Shown: positions 36,676 through 46,578 of the stretch, piece after piece
Position numbering within the stretch: the first letter of the stretch is position 1
Layout: every line of letters starts with the position of its first letter
From: Nitrosomonas oligotropha
Lineage (GTDB): Bacteria > Pseudomonadota > Gammaproteobacteria > Burkholderiales > Nitrosomonadaceae
Assembly (NCBI RefSeq): GCF_009833085.1
Contig: NZ_QRBZ01000002.1
Location: forward strand, 117,545-181,544
DNA: 64,000 nucleotides
Direction: 5' to 3'
Position numbers and translations under genes: made by a program
Notes under the pieces: model-generated
What the model saw: the letters and a program-made list of their open reading frames with translations, nothing else
Databases searched by the model: none
Told to the model about the DNA's origin: nothing

Positions 36676-37912
36676 ATCCGTCGCTACCGTGGCTGTGCTG
36701 TTGAGTTTCGCCCGGTCCGGGCGTTTATTTCCTTCCTGGTTGATCGTTGCGCTGTGGCTGTCAGGCTGCAGCACGTTCAATCCCTTCGATATGCGCATCA
36801 TCGAATCGATGAGTACGGGGATATCCGATCTGCTGATCACCGATGAGCCGATTGTCTATGAGAAGGAAGAATTGGATGCTTTAAAGGCGGCTGATCGTAT
36901 TCCGCTGAAGTGGAAAGATAAGGTTGGTGAGAACGAAATCGCTTCCTTCTATACCGCGTACGACAGTGGCGCAGTCTATGTTGCCGACGAAGCCGGTAAA
37001 CTGACCAAATATAACGCCGCAACGGGCAAGCAGGAGTGGCAGGTCAAATCCAAAAACAAATTTTCTGCCGGCGTGGGTATTGGTGAAGGGTTGATTCTGA
37101 TCGGAACATTCAAAGGCGAAGTGCTTGCTTATAATGAATCCGGCCATATGTTATGGCAAGCATCGGTTACGAGCGAAATCCTGAGTCCGCCGCAAGTGCA
37201 GAATAATATCGTGGCGGTGCGTACAGTCGACGGCCGCATATTTGCATTGGATGCCATCGATGGCAAGCGGAAATGGATTTACCAAGGCGCGACGCCATCA
37301 TTGACGGTGCGCAGCACGGCTGGAATAACATTGGCGCATGGCGCTATTTTCGCCGGTTTTCCCGGTGGAAAAATGGTGGCGATGAGTTTATTCAACGGCA
37401 ACATCGGCTGGGAAGTCGCTGTTTCACAACCGCGTGGCGTGACCGAATTGGAGCGCATGACGGATATTACCAGCGCGCCGGTGATTAACAATCGCCTCGT
37501 CTGCGCGGTGGCGTATCAAGGGCGTGTCGCCTGCTTTGCGATTAACGACGGCGCGTATATCTGGTCGCGCGAATCCTCCAGCAGCGCGGGCTTGGTGATG
37601 GACAATGATTATGTGTATGTAACCGAGGATAACGGCGTGGTGGCGGCCTACGATTTGCTGAGCGGCGCCGGTATGTGGAAACAAAGCCGGCTGGGGAGCA
37701 AGAAATTAACCCGGCCTGTCATCATCGGGCAGTATATTGTGGTCGCGGACGATCAGGGTTTTGTTAATGTATTGCGCAATTATGATGGCGCACTGGTAGC
37801 CCGCGCCGCCACCGATGGCAGTGTGATTCATAATGCCGCCAGTGTTTTGCCGGATGGTTTTGTGGTGCAGACAACCAAGGGCGGTGTTTACGCTTTCAGT
37901 ACGCAATTCTAG
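36653..37912 (+). CDS. bamB: Outer membrane assembly lipoprotein BamB
   Basis: An outer-membrane lipoprotein of about 410 residues with an eight-bladed PQQ-like beta-propeller, part of the BAM complex that inserts beta-barrels. The lipobox is LWLSGC. Propeller repeats such as VADEAGKLTKYNAATGKQEWQ, ALDAIDGKRKWIYQG and AYDLLSGAGMWKQS are clear. The start is uncertain. ATG 36653 overlaps yfgM, while GTG 36689 gives a more typical signal peptide. It is followed by der, as usual. Confidence 0.95.
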   Translation: MHWAIPIRSVATVAVLLSFARSGRLFPSWLIVALWLSGCSTFNPFDMRIIESMSTGISDLLITDEPIVYEKEELDALKAADRIPLKWKDKVGENEIASFYTAYDSGAVYVADEAGKLTKYNAATGKQEWQVKSKNKFSAGVGIGEGLILIGTFKGEVLAYNESGHMLWQASVTSEILSPPQVQNNIVAVRTVDGRIFALDAIDGKRKWIYQGATPSLTVRSTAGITLAHGAIFAGFPGGKMVAMSLFNGNIGWEVAVSQPRGVTELERMTDITSAPVINNRLVCAVAYQGRVACFAINDGAYIWSRESSSSAGLVMDNDYVYVTEDNGVVAAYDLLSGAGMWKQSRLGSKKLTRPVIIGQYIVVADDQGFVNVLRNYDGALVARAATDGSVIHNAASVLPDGFVVQTTKGGVYAFSTQF

Positions 37913-37968
37913 CCGCTTCATTCTTTCCATTTGACGACACATAACGTGTTACGGTAGCAGTAAATATC

Positions 37969-39366
37969 ATGAAACCCACTCTTGTTCTGGTTGGCCGTCC
38001 TAATGTCGGCAAATCGACCTTATTTAACCGCCTGACGCGCACGCGCGATGCGATCGTCGCCGATATTCCCGGTTTGACGCGGGACCGGCATTACGGTCAA
38101 GGCCGGGTAGGGGATAAGCCCTATCTGGTCATGGATACCGGCGGTCTGGAGCCGGTCATCAAGGAAGGCATTCTGCACGCCATGGCCAAGCAGACGCTGC
38201 AAGCCATCGACGAAGCCGATAAAGTCATATTCATTGTCGATGGCCGTCAAGGCGTGACCGCGCACGACAAAATCATCGCCGAGCAATTGCGCAAATCCGG
38301 GCAAAAAATTCTGCTGGTGGTGAATAAAACCGAAGGGATGGCCACCGCCGTCGTCACAGCGGAATTTTATGAGTTGGGTCTGGGCGATCCCTGCGCAATT
38401 TCAGCCATGCATGGCGATAACATCCAGGACCTTGCCGATCTGGCCTTGGCGGATTTTCCCGACGCCGAAGAAGAAGCGCCTGAAAGCAAGCATCCTAAAA
38501 TTGCCATCGTAGGCCGCCCGAATGTCGGAAAATCTACGCTGGTCAATACGCTGCTTGGCGAAGAGCGGGTGATCGCTTTCGACCAGCCGGGCACCACGCG
38601 CGACAGCATTTATATCGATTTCACGCATCGGGACAAACAATACACGCTGATTGATACGGCCGGATTGCGCCGCCGCGGTCAAGTACACGAGACCGTGGAA
38701 AAATTCTCCGTCATCAAAACGCTGCAAACGATTGAAGACGCCAATGTGGTCGTGCTGGTGCTGGACGCGCGCAATGAAATTTCCGATCAGGATACGCATA
38801 TTGCCGGATTTATTTTGGAAACCGGGCGCGCATTGGTTATTGCGGTAAATAAATGGGATGACCTGGACGACTATCAACGCGATACCATCAAACGCGAATT
38901 AAACCGCAAACTGGCATTTCTCAGCTTCGCGCAATTGCACTACATTTCCGCGCTGCACGGCACCGGCATGAAGAATCTGCTGCCTTCGATCGATCAGGCG
39001 TATGCCGCGGCCATGGCGCATTTGCCGACACCGAAACTGACGCGCGCATTGATAGCCGCAGTCGAAAAGCACCCGCCGCCGCGCGGCGGCATGTCCCGTC
39101 CGAAAATGCGCTACGCGCATCAAGGCGGCTCCAATCCGCCGTTGATCATCGTGCACGGCAGCATGCTCCAGCATGTGCCGGAAACTTACCGGCGCTATCT
39201 CGAAAACACCTTTCGCGAGACTTTTGAACTCAAAGGCACGCCGTTGCGCGTCGATTTTAAAGTCGGACACAATCCCTACGCGGACAAAAAGCCCGCGCCG
39301 CCAACCGAGGACGAGCAACGGCGCGCACACAACCGGCGCAGACGTAACCGCAAGAAATACGGCTAA
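37969..39366 (+). CDS. der: Ribosome-assembly GTPase Der (EngA)
   Basis: A 465-residue double GTPase needed for 50S subunit assembly. Two G domains are present ([15 protein letters not shown] at the start and [15 protein letters not shown] near residue 185), each with DxxG (DTGG, DTAG) and NKxD-type motifs (NKTE, NKWD). A KH-like C-terminal domain follows ([20 protein letters not shown]) and the basic tail [10 protein letters not shown]. Length is normal for the family. Confidence 0.97.
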   Translation: MKPTLVLVGRPNVGKSTLFNRLTRTRDAIVADIPGLTRDRHYGQGRVGDKPYLVMDTGGLEPVIKEGILHAMAKQTLQAIDEADKVIFIVDGRQGVTAHDKIIAEQLRKSGQKILLVVNKTEGMATAVVTAEFYELGLGDPCAISAMHGDNIQDLADLALADFPDAEEEAPESKHPKIAIVGRPNVGKSTLVNTLLGEERVIAFDQPGTTRDSIYIDFTHRDKQYTLIDTAGLRRRGQVHETVEKFSVIKTLQTIEDANVVVLVLDARNEISDQDTHIAGFILETGRALVIAVNKWDDLDDYQRDTIKRELNRKLAFLSFAQLHYISALHGTGMKNLLPSIDQAYAAAMAHLPTPKLTRALIAAVEKHPPPRGGMSRPKMRYAHQGGSNPPLIIVHGSMLQHVPETYRRYLENTFRETFELKGTPLRVDFKVGHNPYADKKPAPPTEDEQRRAHNRRRRNRKKYG

Positions 39367-39536
39367 ACCGGAAAACGCGGTTGCCCATCTTCCGCGTAAC
39401 CGGAGGCAGCACTTGGATTCCAATACACGGCTGCGGATTGACGGGCACGGACGATCGGATTAGATTGGCCGCTGCAGCGGAAAAGGGTTTCCCCGGCATC
39501 CCCTGTGTACCTTCCCGAACTGAAATGGGCCAATCG

Positions 39537-42215
39537 ATGAGTAAACATTACCTCAGCTTGCTTTTCTCCCCGCGTTCCGTCGCCGTGATCGGCGCCAGCA
39601 ACCGGCTGGATTCGGTCGGCGGCGTCGTGTTCAAAAATATGCTGGATAGCGGTTATCAGGGCAAACTGTATCCGGTGAATCCGAATCACCCTGAGATCCA
39701 GGGTCTCCCCGCTTATGCCAGCATTGCGGCGATTGCCGAACCGGTCGATCTGGCGGTCATTATCACCCGGGCGGCGACAGTGCCGGATATCATCGAGTCG
39801 TGCGGCAAACGCGGCGTGCGCTTTGCATTGGTATTGTCGGCAGGATTCAGGGAAAACGGGCCGCAGGGCGCCGCGCTGGAACAGGCCGTGGTTGAAAACG
39901 CCCGGCGTTACGGTATGCGGCTGATCGGACCGAATTGTCTGGGCATTTTGTGTCCGGCGTCGGGATTGAACGCCACGTTCAGCAACGGCGGCGCGAAAGC
40001 GGGCGGATTGGCGCTGATTTCGCAATCGGGCGCATTTTGCACCGCCATCATGGATTGGGCGCGGCCCAACGATGTTGGTTTTTCCAGCATCATTTCCATG
40101 GGTTCGGCCGCCGGCATGGATTTTGGCGAGATACTCGATTACCTCGCGTCCGATCCGCACACCGACAGTATTTTGCTGTATATCGAAGGCGTGCAGCATG
40201 CCCGCAGTTTTATGAGCGCGTTGCGCGCGGTGGCGCGGATCAAACCGATCTTCATCGTCAAGGCGGGCCGTCACGCGGCGGGCTCCAAAGCGGTGCTTTC
40301 CCATACCGGCGCTCTGGTCGGCTCGGACGATGTATTCGATGCGGCCTTGCAGCGCGCCGGTGTAGTCCGGGTCGATACGATCGTGCAATTATTCTCCGCG
40401 GCTAAAGCGCTCTCAACCCATTTCCGCCCGGGCGGCAACCGGCTGGCGATTGTCACCAACGGCGGTGGTCCCGGCGTCATGGCGGCGGATCGGGCGGCTG
40501 ATCTGGGGGTGACGATGGCTACGTTGTCCGATGGCACGTTAGCGCAACTGAACGCGGTTTTGCCGGATACGTGGTCGCGCGCGAATCCGTTGGATATCAT
40601 CGGCGATGCGACTGCGGAACGTTACCGCCATGCGGTCGCGTACTGTTTGCAGGATGACGGTGTGGACGGCGTGCTGGTGATTCTGACGCCGCAGGCAATG
40701 ACCCGGCCACTGGAAGTGGCCGATGCGATCATTGAGCTCGCGGCAAAATTCGACAAACCCCTGATTGCGTGCTGGATGGGAGAAGTGCAGGTCGACGCCG
40801 GCAGACAAGCGTTCAATCGGGCAGGAATCCCCAACTTTCGCACACCGGAACCCGCCGTCGAGGTGTTTTCCTTTATCTCCGCTTATTATCAAAATCAAAA
40901 GCTGCTGCTGCAAACTCCCGGACCGATAGCCGATCACAGCGTGCCGGACGAAGAAGGCGCGCGCTTGTTGATTGAAGGTGCGTTGGCGGAGCATCGCAAG
41001 GTACTGAGCGAGATCGAATCGAAAGCGATTCTGGCGGCGTTTCGCATTCCAATCGCCAAAGCCGTGGTGGTTCGTTCTCCGAACGAAGCTCTGTTGATCG
41101 CGGAAGAATTCGGCTTTCCGGTTGTGATGAAAATCAATTCGCCGGATATCACGCATAAATCCGATGTTGGCGGAATCCGCCTCAATCTCGGTAATGCGCA
41201 GGCGGTGCGCGCGGCGTATCACGAGATTATCCAATCGGTGCAAAAGAAAAATCCCGGCGCAAGGATCGACGGCATCGTCGTTGAACCGATGGTGGTCAAA
41301 CCCAATGGCCGGGAGTTGATGGCCGGTGTGACCACGGATGCGGTATTTGGTCCGGTCATTACGTTCGGCGCGGGCGGTGTGCTGGTCGAAGTACTGGGCG
41401 ATCGCACCGTGGCTTTGCCGCCGTTGAACGGTTTCTTGGTGAAAGACATGATTCAACGCACACGGATCGCCAAGCTGCTAGGCGCTTTCCGCCACATGCC
41501 CACGATCGACATGGCGGCGCTGGAAAACGTTCTGTTGCGCGTGTCGGAAATGCTGTGCGCATTGCCGTGGATCAAGGAGATGGATATCAATCCGCTGATC
41601 GTCGATGAAAACGGCGCGTGCGCGGTCGATGCGCGCATTGTCGTGGATTATCTGCTGCCTTCGGCCGATCGCTATGCGCACATGGCGATTCATCCATATC
41701 CCGCTCACCTGATCACGCGCTGGCAATTACCGGATGGCACCGGCCTGACGATCCGGCCGATACGCCCGGAGGATGCGGAAATAGAGCAGGAGTTTGTGCG
41801 CGGATTATCCGCCGAAGCAAAGTATTTCCGCTTCATGGATACGCTGCAAGAGCTTTCCCAGAGCATGCTGGTACGTTTCACGCAAATCGACTACGACCGC
41901 GAAATGGCGCTCATTGCCGTACTGAAACAGGATAACCGGGAAAAGGAATTGGGCGTATGCCGGTATGTGGCGAGCGCCGATGGCCAGTCCTGCGAGTTCG
42001 CCCTGGTTGTCGCGGATGAATGGCAGAACAAAGGCATCGGCAACAAGCTGATGAATTGCCTGTTCGATGCCGCCCGCGCCAAGGGCATCAAAGTCATGGA
42101 AGGTGAAGTGCTGGCAACCAACCGGTCGATGCTGGAATTGGTTCACCGGCTTGGCTTTGAAACGAGCATCAGCCAGGAAGACAACGCCATCCGGCGGATT
42201 GTGAAACAGCTGTAA
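39537..42215 (+). CDS. Acyl-CoA synthetase (NDP-forming)-GNAT protein, Pat-like lysine acetyltransferase
   Basis: An 892-residue protein joining an NDP-forming acyl-CoA synthetase module to a C-terminal GNAT acetyltransferase, the architecture of Pat/PatZ/YfiQ, which acetylates and inactivates acetyl-CoA synthetase and other proteins. It has the CoA-binding domain (SPRSVAVIGASNR), ligase domains (GPNCLGILCP, LISQSGAF), an ATP-grasp part (GFPVVMKINSPDITHKSDVGG) and GNAT (EFALVVADEWQNKGIGNKLM). His256 in LSHTGALVGSDD matches the phosphohistidine of active ADP-forming synthetases. The frame extends back to 39381, but homology begins at MSKHYLSLLFSP; ATG 39525 is an alternative. It has no operon partner. 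Confidence 0.9.
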   Translation: MSKHYLSLLFSPRSVAVIGASNRLDSVGGVVFKNMLDSGYQGKLYPVNPNHPEIQGLPAYASIAAIAEPVDLAVIITRAATVPDIIESCGKRGVRFALVLSAGFRENGPQGAALEQAVVENARRYGMRLIGPNCLGILCPASGLNATFSNGGAKAGGLALISQSGAFCTAIMDWARPNDVGFSSIISMGSAAGMDFGEILDYLASDPHTDSILLYIEGVQHARSFMSALRAVARIKPIFIVKAGRHAAGSKAVLSHTGALVGSDDVFDAALQRAGVVRVDTIVQLFSAAKALSTHFRPGGNRLAIVTNGGGPGVMAADRAADLGVTMATLSDGTLAQLNAVLPDTWSRANPLDIIGDATAERYRHAVAYCLQDDGVDGVLVILTPQAMTRPLEVADAIIELAAKFDKPLIACWMGEVQVDAGRQAFNRAGIPNFRTPEPAVEVFSFISAYYQNQKLLLQTPGPIADHSVPDEEGARLLIEGALAEHRKVLSEIESKAILAAFRIPIAKAVVVRSPNEALLIAEEFGFPVVMKINSPDITHKSDVGGIRLNLGNAQAVRAAYHEIIQSVQKKNPGARIDGIVVEPMVVKPNGRELMAGVTTDAVFGPVITFGAGGVLVEVLGDRTVALPPLNGFLVKDMIQRTRIAKLLGAFRHMPTIDMAALENVLLRVSEMLCALPWIKEMDINPLIVDENGACAVDARIVVDYLLPSADRYAHMAIHPYPAHLITRWQLPDGTGLTIRPIRPEDAEIEQEFVRGLSAEAKYFRFMDTLQELSQSMLVRFTQIDYDREMALIAVLKQDNREKELGVCRYVASADGQSCEFALVVADEWQNKGIGNKLMNCLFDAARAKGIKVMEGEVLATNRSMLELVHRLGFETSISQEDNAIRRIVKQL

Positions 42216-42318
42216 TCTTTCATTGCGTTGTTTGATTTATAACGCGCGCAGGCGATAATGCGGTCTATTTGCGAATTGATCGAGCCACTGCGGCTAACCC
42301 ATTTTTCCGGTTTTCTTC

Positions 42319-42987
42319 ATGACCAATGATTTTTTAACACCCGCCTGCGACAGTTTAAATATCCTGGATTGCACGCAATGCCCGCGCCTGGCCGGTTTTT
42401 TACAAACGGTCAGAACGCAGCACCCGGATTATCATGCGCGCCCCGTCAATGCATTCGGTGACGCGAACCCCAAACTGCTGATCGTCGGCCTGGCGCCCGG
42501 CATGCACGGCGCGAATCGCACCGGACGGCCGTTTACCGGCGATTACGCCGGAATTCTGCTGTATCAGACCTTGCATAAATACGGCTTTTCCACTCATCAT
42601 GAATCGGTATCGGCCGACGATGGATTGCAACTGACCGGCTGCCGCATCACCAATGCGGTGAAATGCCTGCCGCCGGAAAATAAACCGGTTCCGCAAGAAA
42701 TCAAGCAATGCAATCAGTATCTGTCGGTTGAACTGAATCAGTTTGTGCAACAAGACGGTGTTGCCGTGCTCGCGCTCGGTACGGTCGCGCACCAGGCGGT
42801 GTTGCTGGCAATGCGGCTCAAGGCGAAGGATTATCCGTTTGGTCACGGCCGGGTGCATCAGTTACCGGCGAACGATGGCGTACGGCTTTATGACAGTTAT
42901 CATTGTAGCCGCTACAATACGCAAACCAAGCGCCTGACGGCAGAAATGTTCGAACAGGTGTTTGCGGACATCGTTGCTGATATATAA
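42319..42987 (+). CDS. Type-5 uracil-DNA glycosylase family protein
   Basis: A 222-residue protein of the UDG superfamily, best matching the type-5 (UdgB) branch of iron-sulfur glycosylases that remove uracil and hypoxanthine from DNA. It has an N-terminal CTQCPRL Cys pair, motif A GLAPGMHGANRTGRPFTGDYAG, the segment NAVKCLPPENKP with a further Cys, and the C-terminal YHCSRYNTQTKRL, which holds the position of the HPSxxN motif of this branch. The tautomerase gene and uvrC follow, so DNA repair genes cluster here, though promoters may be separate. Confidence 0.9.
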   Translation: MTNDFLTPACDSLNILDCTQCPRLAGFLQTVRTQHPDYHARPVNAFGDANPKLLIVGLAPGMHGANRTGRPFTGDYAGILLYQTLHKYGFSTHHESVSADDGLQLTGCRITNAVKCLPPENKPVPQEIKQCNQYLSVELNQFVQQDGVAVLALGTVAHQAVLLAMRLKAKDYPFGHGRVHQLPANDGVRLYDSYHCSRYNTQTKRLTAEMFEQVFADIVADI

Positions 42988-43019
42988 CCATAACAACCCA
43001 TTTGGAAGGAGAGATTCAC

Positions 43020-43208
43020 ATGCCTTACGTCAATATCCGCGTGGCGGGCACATTAACGCGCGAGCAAAAACGGCAGATCGCCGAAGAACTGACCGATACG
43101 CTGGAGCGCATCGCCAAAAAACCGAAATCGTACACCTACATCTGTTTTGACGAACTGCCGGATGAAAACTGGGCGGTGGCGGGAAAACTGCTCGGTAGCG
43201 AGGATTAA
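43020..43208 (+). CDS. 4-oxalocrotonate tautomerase family protein
   Basis: A 62-residue tautomerase-fold protein. After Met removal the N-terminal Pro (MPYVNIRVAG) would be the catalytic base, and the body LTREQKRQIAEELTDTL and YTYICFDELPDENWAVAG is typical. A strong GGAAGGAGAG box precedes ATG 43020; the frame's earlier start at 43002 would bury the catalytic Pro and is rejected. Physiological substrate is unknown. uvrC starts 6 bp after its stop. Confidence 0.9.
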   Translation: MPYVNIRVAGTLTREQKRQIAEELTDTLERIAKKPKSYTYICFDELPDENWAVAGKLLGSED

Positions 43209-43213
43209 GCCAT

Positions 43214-45031
43214 TTGACGAACAGCGGTTTTAACGCCAAGGAATTTTGCCGGAACCTGCCGCTGCAGCCCGGCGTTTATCGCATGCTGAACGCCAAAGGC
43301 GAGGTGATCTACGTCGGTAAGGCGGTCAGTCTCAGAAAGCGCGTTTCTTCCTATTTCCAGAAAAGCAATCTGGCGCCCCGGACGCAGTTGATGGTGTCGC
43401 AGGTGAGCGGTATCGAAACCACGGTGACGCGCTCGGAAGCCGAAGCGTTGCTGCTGGAAAACAATCTGATCAAAAGCCTGAAACCGCGCTATAACATACT
43501 GTTTCGCGACGATAAGTCGTATCCGTATGTGATCTTGAGCGGACATAAATTTCCCCGGCTGGGATTTTACCGCGGCGTGCTGGATAAAACGCACCAGTAT
43601 TTCGGACCATATCCGAACGCCGGTATCGTGCGCGAGAGCATCCAGCTGCTGCAAAAGATTTTCCGCTTGCGCACTTGCGAAGACAGCGTGTTCAGCAATC
43701 GCACCCGGCCTTGTCTGCTGTATCAGATCAAGCGTTGCAGCGGTCCGTGCATCCAGCAGATCAGTCCGCAGGAGTATCAGGCGGATGTCAATAACGCTGA
43801 GTTGTTTTTGCAAGGCAAACAGACCGAGGTGATGGAAGTGATCAACACCAAGATGCTGCAAGCTTCCGAGCGGCTGGAATTTGAGCAGGCTGCGCTATTG
43901 CGCGATCAGATTCAGGCGTTGCGGCGCATTCGCGAGAAGCAGTTTGTCGATAGCGGCAAAGCGCTCGATGCCGATGTGGTGGCCTGCGTGGTGTCGCCGG
44001 ACGGTTCCGGCAAAGTGTGCGTCAACCTGGCGATGATCCGCGGCGGGCGGCATTTGGGCGATAAAAGTTTTTTTCCGCAAAATGCCGACGATTACAGCGC
44101 CGCTAGCGTCATCGAAGCATTCCTGGCGCAGCATTATTTGAACCGCAGCGCGCCGCCGTTGATTATTCTGGGCGAGAAAATCGAACGTGAGGCGTTGCAG
44201 CAATTACTGACCGAGCAGTGCGGCCATAAAATTACCATTCAGCTCAATCCGATCGGCGAAAAGCGGGTCTGGCTCAATATGGCCATCGAGAATGCGCAGT
44301 TGGCGTTGAAGCAGATGATGAGCCGCCACGCCAGCCAGGAAAAGCGTTTGCAAGCGTTGCAGCAGGAATTGCAGATGCCGGGAATACAGCGCATCGAATG
44401 TTTCGACATCAGCCATACGCTCGGCGAAGCAACCGTGGCTTCGTGCGTGGTGTACGATAATTTTGCCATGCGCAATAACGAGTATCGCCGCTACAACATC
44501 GACGGCATTACGCCCGGCGACGATTATGCCGCCATGCGCGAGGCATTATCGCGGCGCTATCAGAAAGTCGTCAGCGGCGAGGGGCAATTACCGGATCTGA
44601 TTTTGATCGACGGCGGTAAAGGGCAAGTTTCGGCGGCGCAGGAAGCCTTGCAGGAGCTCGGTATTTCCGATGCCAACTTGCTCGGTGTCGCCAAGGGTGA
44701 AGAACGCAAACCTGGCTTGGAACAATTGATTTCTCCGCTGTTCGAAAAGCCGTTACAATTGCCCAGCGAGCATGCGGCATTACATCTGATTCAACAAATC
44801 CGCGACGAAGCGCACCGCTTTGCCATCCAAGGCCACCGCGGCCGGCGCGCCAAAGCCCGCACCAGTTCTACGCTGGAGAATATCGAAGGTGTTGGCGCCA
44901 AGCGCAGGCAGCAATTGCTGGGCCGGTTTGGCGGATTGAAGGGAGTGTTGACCGCGAGTATCGAAGAATTACAACAAACTGAGGGAATCAGCCGGAAATT
45001 GGCGGAAAAAATCTATAAGGAATTACATTAA
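43214..45031 (+). CDS. uvrC: Excinuclease ABC subunit UvrC
   Basis: A 605-residue nuclease that makes both incisions in nucleotide excision repair. It has the N-terminal GIY-YIG domain (QPGVYRMLNAKGEVIYVGKA), a Cys-containing segment (RPCLLYQIKRCSGPC), the UVR motif (ERLEFEQAALLRDQIQAL), the RNase H-like 5' nuclease (ECFDISHTLGEATVASCVV and LILIDGGKGQVSAA), and C-terminal HhH motifs. TTG 43214 is the first start in frame. pgsA follows 57 bp later, as in many proteobacteria. Confidence 0.96.
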   Translation: MTNSGFNAKEFCRNLPLQPGVYRMLNAKGEVIYVGKAVSLRKRVSSYFQKSNLAPRTQLMVSQVSGIETTVTRSEAEALLLENNLIKSLKPRYNILFRDDKSYPYVILSGHKFPRLGFYRGVLDKTHQYFGPYPNAGIVRESIQLLQKIFRLRTCEDSVFSNRTRPCLLYQIKRCSGPCIQQISPQEYQADVNNAELFLQGKQTEVMEVINTKMLQASERLEFEQAALLRDQIQALRRIREKQFVDSGKALDADVVACVVSPDGSGKVCVNLAMIRGGRHLGDKSFFPQNADDYSAASVIEAFLAQHYLNRSAPPLIILGEKIEREALQQLLTEQCGHKITIQLNPIGEKRVWLNMAIENAQLALKQMMSRHASQEKRLQALQQELQMPGIQRIECFDISHTLGEATVASCVVYDNFAMRNNEYRRYNIDGITPGDDYAAMREALSRRYQKVVSGEGQLPDLILIDGGKGQVSAAQEALQELGISDANLLGVAKGEERKPGLEQLISPLFEKPLQLPSEHAALHLIQQIRDEAHRFAIQGHRGRRAKARTSSTLENIEGVGAKRRQQLLGRFGGLKGVLTASIEELQQTEGISRKLAEKIYKELH

Positions 45032-45088
45032 TTTCGCGCTGGATAGCCTCCGGACGATTTCCCGTTAAACAACCCATTTCATATCATC

Positions 45089-45673
45089 ATGCCTTTCAAT
45101 CTCCCCAATATTCTCACTTGGCTGCGCATTCTGGCCATTCCGCTATTTGTCGGTATTTTCTACCTGCCGCACACCTGGCTGTCGCCGGTGCAGCAGAATT
45201 TAGTGGCGACCGTGATTTTTGCCGGCGCAGCGATTACCGATTGGCTGGATGGTTATCTGGCGCGCGTCCTCAATCAAACCTCGGCATTCGGCGCATTTCT
45301 CGATCCGGTCGCCGATAAACTGATGGTCTGCGCGGCTTTGATCGTGCTGGTTTACCTGGAGCGGCTGGATGCGCCCATCGCCTTTGTGATCATTGGACGG
45401 GAGATTACCGTATCGGCATTGCGAGAATGGATGGCGCAAATCGGCCAATCGAAAAGCGTCGCGGTATCTTTTCTCGGCAAAATCAAAACCACGTCGCAAA
45501 TGATCGCCATTCCGCTGCTGCTGTACCATGAGAAAATTGGCGAACATTTCGATCCGCAGCAAGTCGGCACTTGGTTTATTTACATTGCCGCCGTGTTAAC
45601 GCTGTGGTCGATGTTTTATTACCTCAAAGCCGCCGTGCCGAAGGTGCTGGAAGATGAAAAGAAACGTTCCTGA
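45089..45673 (+). CDS. pgsA: CDP-diacylglycerol-glycerol-3-phosphate 3-phosphatidyltransferase
   Basis: A 194-residue integral membrane enzyme that makes phosphatidylglycerol phosphate. The CDP-alcohol phosphotransferase signature is complete, DWLDGYLARVLNQ...GAFLDPVADK (about residues 51-75), with several membrane helices and the opening NLPNILTWLRILAIPLF. Length is standard. Although uvrC-pgsA is often followed by tRNA genes in other phyla, none is seen here. Confidence 0.96.
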   Translation: MPFNLPNILTWLRILAIPLFVGIFYLPHTWLSPVQQNLVATVIFAGAAITDWLDGYLARVLNQTSAFGAFLDPVADKLMVCAALIVLVYLERLDAPIAFVIIGREITVSALREWMAQIGQSKSVAVSFLGKIKTTSQMIAIPLLLYHEKIGEHFDPQQVGTWFIYIAAVLTLWSMFYYLKAAVPKVLEDEKKRS

Positions 45674-45705
45674 TGGTTTCACACACATGACCGGGACGAT
45701 CGGCA

Positions 45706-46146
45706 ATGAAAATATGGATTGATGCGGATGCCTGCCCGGTCGTGATCAAAGAGATTCTCTTTCGAGTGGCCGAACGAACGAAACGGCAGTTGATCCTGAT
45801 CGCCAATCATCCCCTCTACATCCCGCCATCGCCCTTTATCCGCATGCAGCAAGTCGAACCCGGGTTTGACGTGGCTGACAACGAAATCGTCAAACGAGTG
45901 GAAAGCGGCGATCTGGTGATTACCAGCGATATTCCCCTGGCGGCGGAAGTGATCCGGAAGGAAGGCCTGGTGTTGAGCCCGCGCGGCGAGCTGTACACCA
46001 AGGAAAATATCGGCGCGCGCTTGAGTATGCGGGATTTCATGGAAAATCTGCGCAACAGTGGTGTGGATACCGGCGGCCAGTCCGCCTTGAATCAGAATGA
46101 CCGAAAAATGTTTGCCAATCAGTTGGATAAGCTATTGACGCAATAG
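45706..46146 (+). CDS. YaiI/YqxD family (DUF188) protein
   Basis: A 146-residue protein of the YaiI/YqxD (DUF188) family, a PIN-like fold of unknown role. The opening [18 protein letters not shown], the acidic [22 protein letters not shown] and the end [18 protein letters not shown] are diagnostic. It starts 32 bp after pgsA and may be in the same transcript. It is the last gene before an accessory stretch. Confidence 0.93.
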   Translation: MKIWIDADACPVVIKEILFRVAERTKRQLILIANHPLYIPPSPFIRMQQVEPGFDVADNEIVKRVESGDLVITSDIPLAAEVIRKEGLVLSPRGELYTKENIGARLSMRDFMENLRNSGVDTGGQSALNQNDRKMFANQLDKLLTQ

Positions 46147-46317
46147 CCGGATCGGATTCTTATTCTATCAAGGCTGGCCTCACTTTCTGATCCGTGGCTT
46201 GCTTGCCCTTTCAGGCTGGAAAGATCGCAAAAGCCTGCCGCTCTATTATAAAGTCATCATTATGTTGTAAGCCGTTCCGGAATCCCGTGCTTTCTTCCCG
46301 TTATGCCGGGTATTTAA

Positions 46318-46578
46318 TTACATTCGCAATTGTCTATTAAACATAGATTCCAATGCACGCAGCGATATGACTTGCTGCAAGTTCCTTTTTTCAGTGCTTT
46401 TTCTCTGCTTTAAAATTAATTCATGCAATTGCTGCTCAGTTATGTCAAAAAAATGCTTTTTTCTCTTGCCATGTATCGATGTTTGTATTTTGGCTTTGAT
46501 TCCAGCATTTTCCAGCTTTCGCTTGGCAGTAATTGCGCAACAACCCAATATTTTTGATACTTGTTTTGTGGTTAGCAT
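46318..46578 (-). CDS. Small helix-turn-helix protein, unknown
   Basis: An 86-residue basic protein. The N-terminal part (MLTTKQVSKILGCCAITAKRKLENAG) looks like a MerR/excisionase-type winged helix, followed by a beta-wing-like IHGKRKKHFFDITEQQLHELI and a basic helical tail. ATG 46578 has an AGGAAA box; the frame's upstream Met (46629) is unlikely. AT-rich composition and isolation suggest an acquired gene. It could be an excisionase-like or plasmid-type regulator, but no partner is nearby, so function is left open. Confidence 0.6.
   Translation of the reverse strand: MLTTKQVSKILGCCAITAKRKLENAGIKAKIQTSIHGKRKKHFFDITEQQLHELILKQRKSTEKRNLQQVISLRALESMFNRQLRM

Noticed and set aside
45032..45088. 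Possible tRNA cluster between uvrC and pgsA, as in other bacteria
   Set aside because: The gap is only 57 bp and shows no cloverleaf or TTCAA-type T arm.
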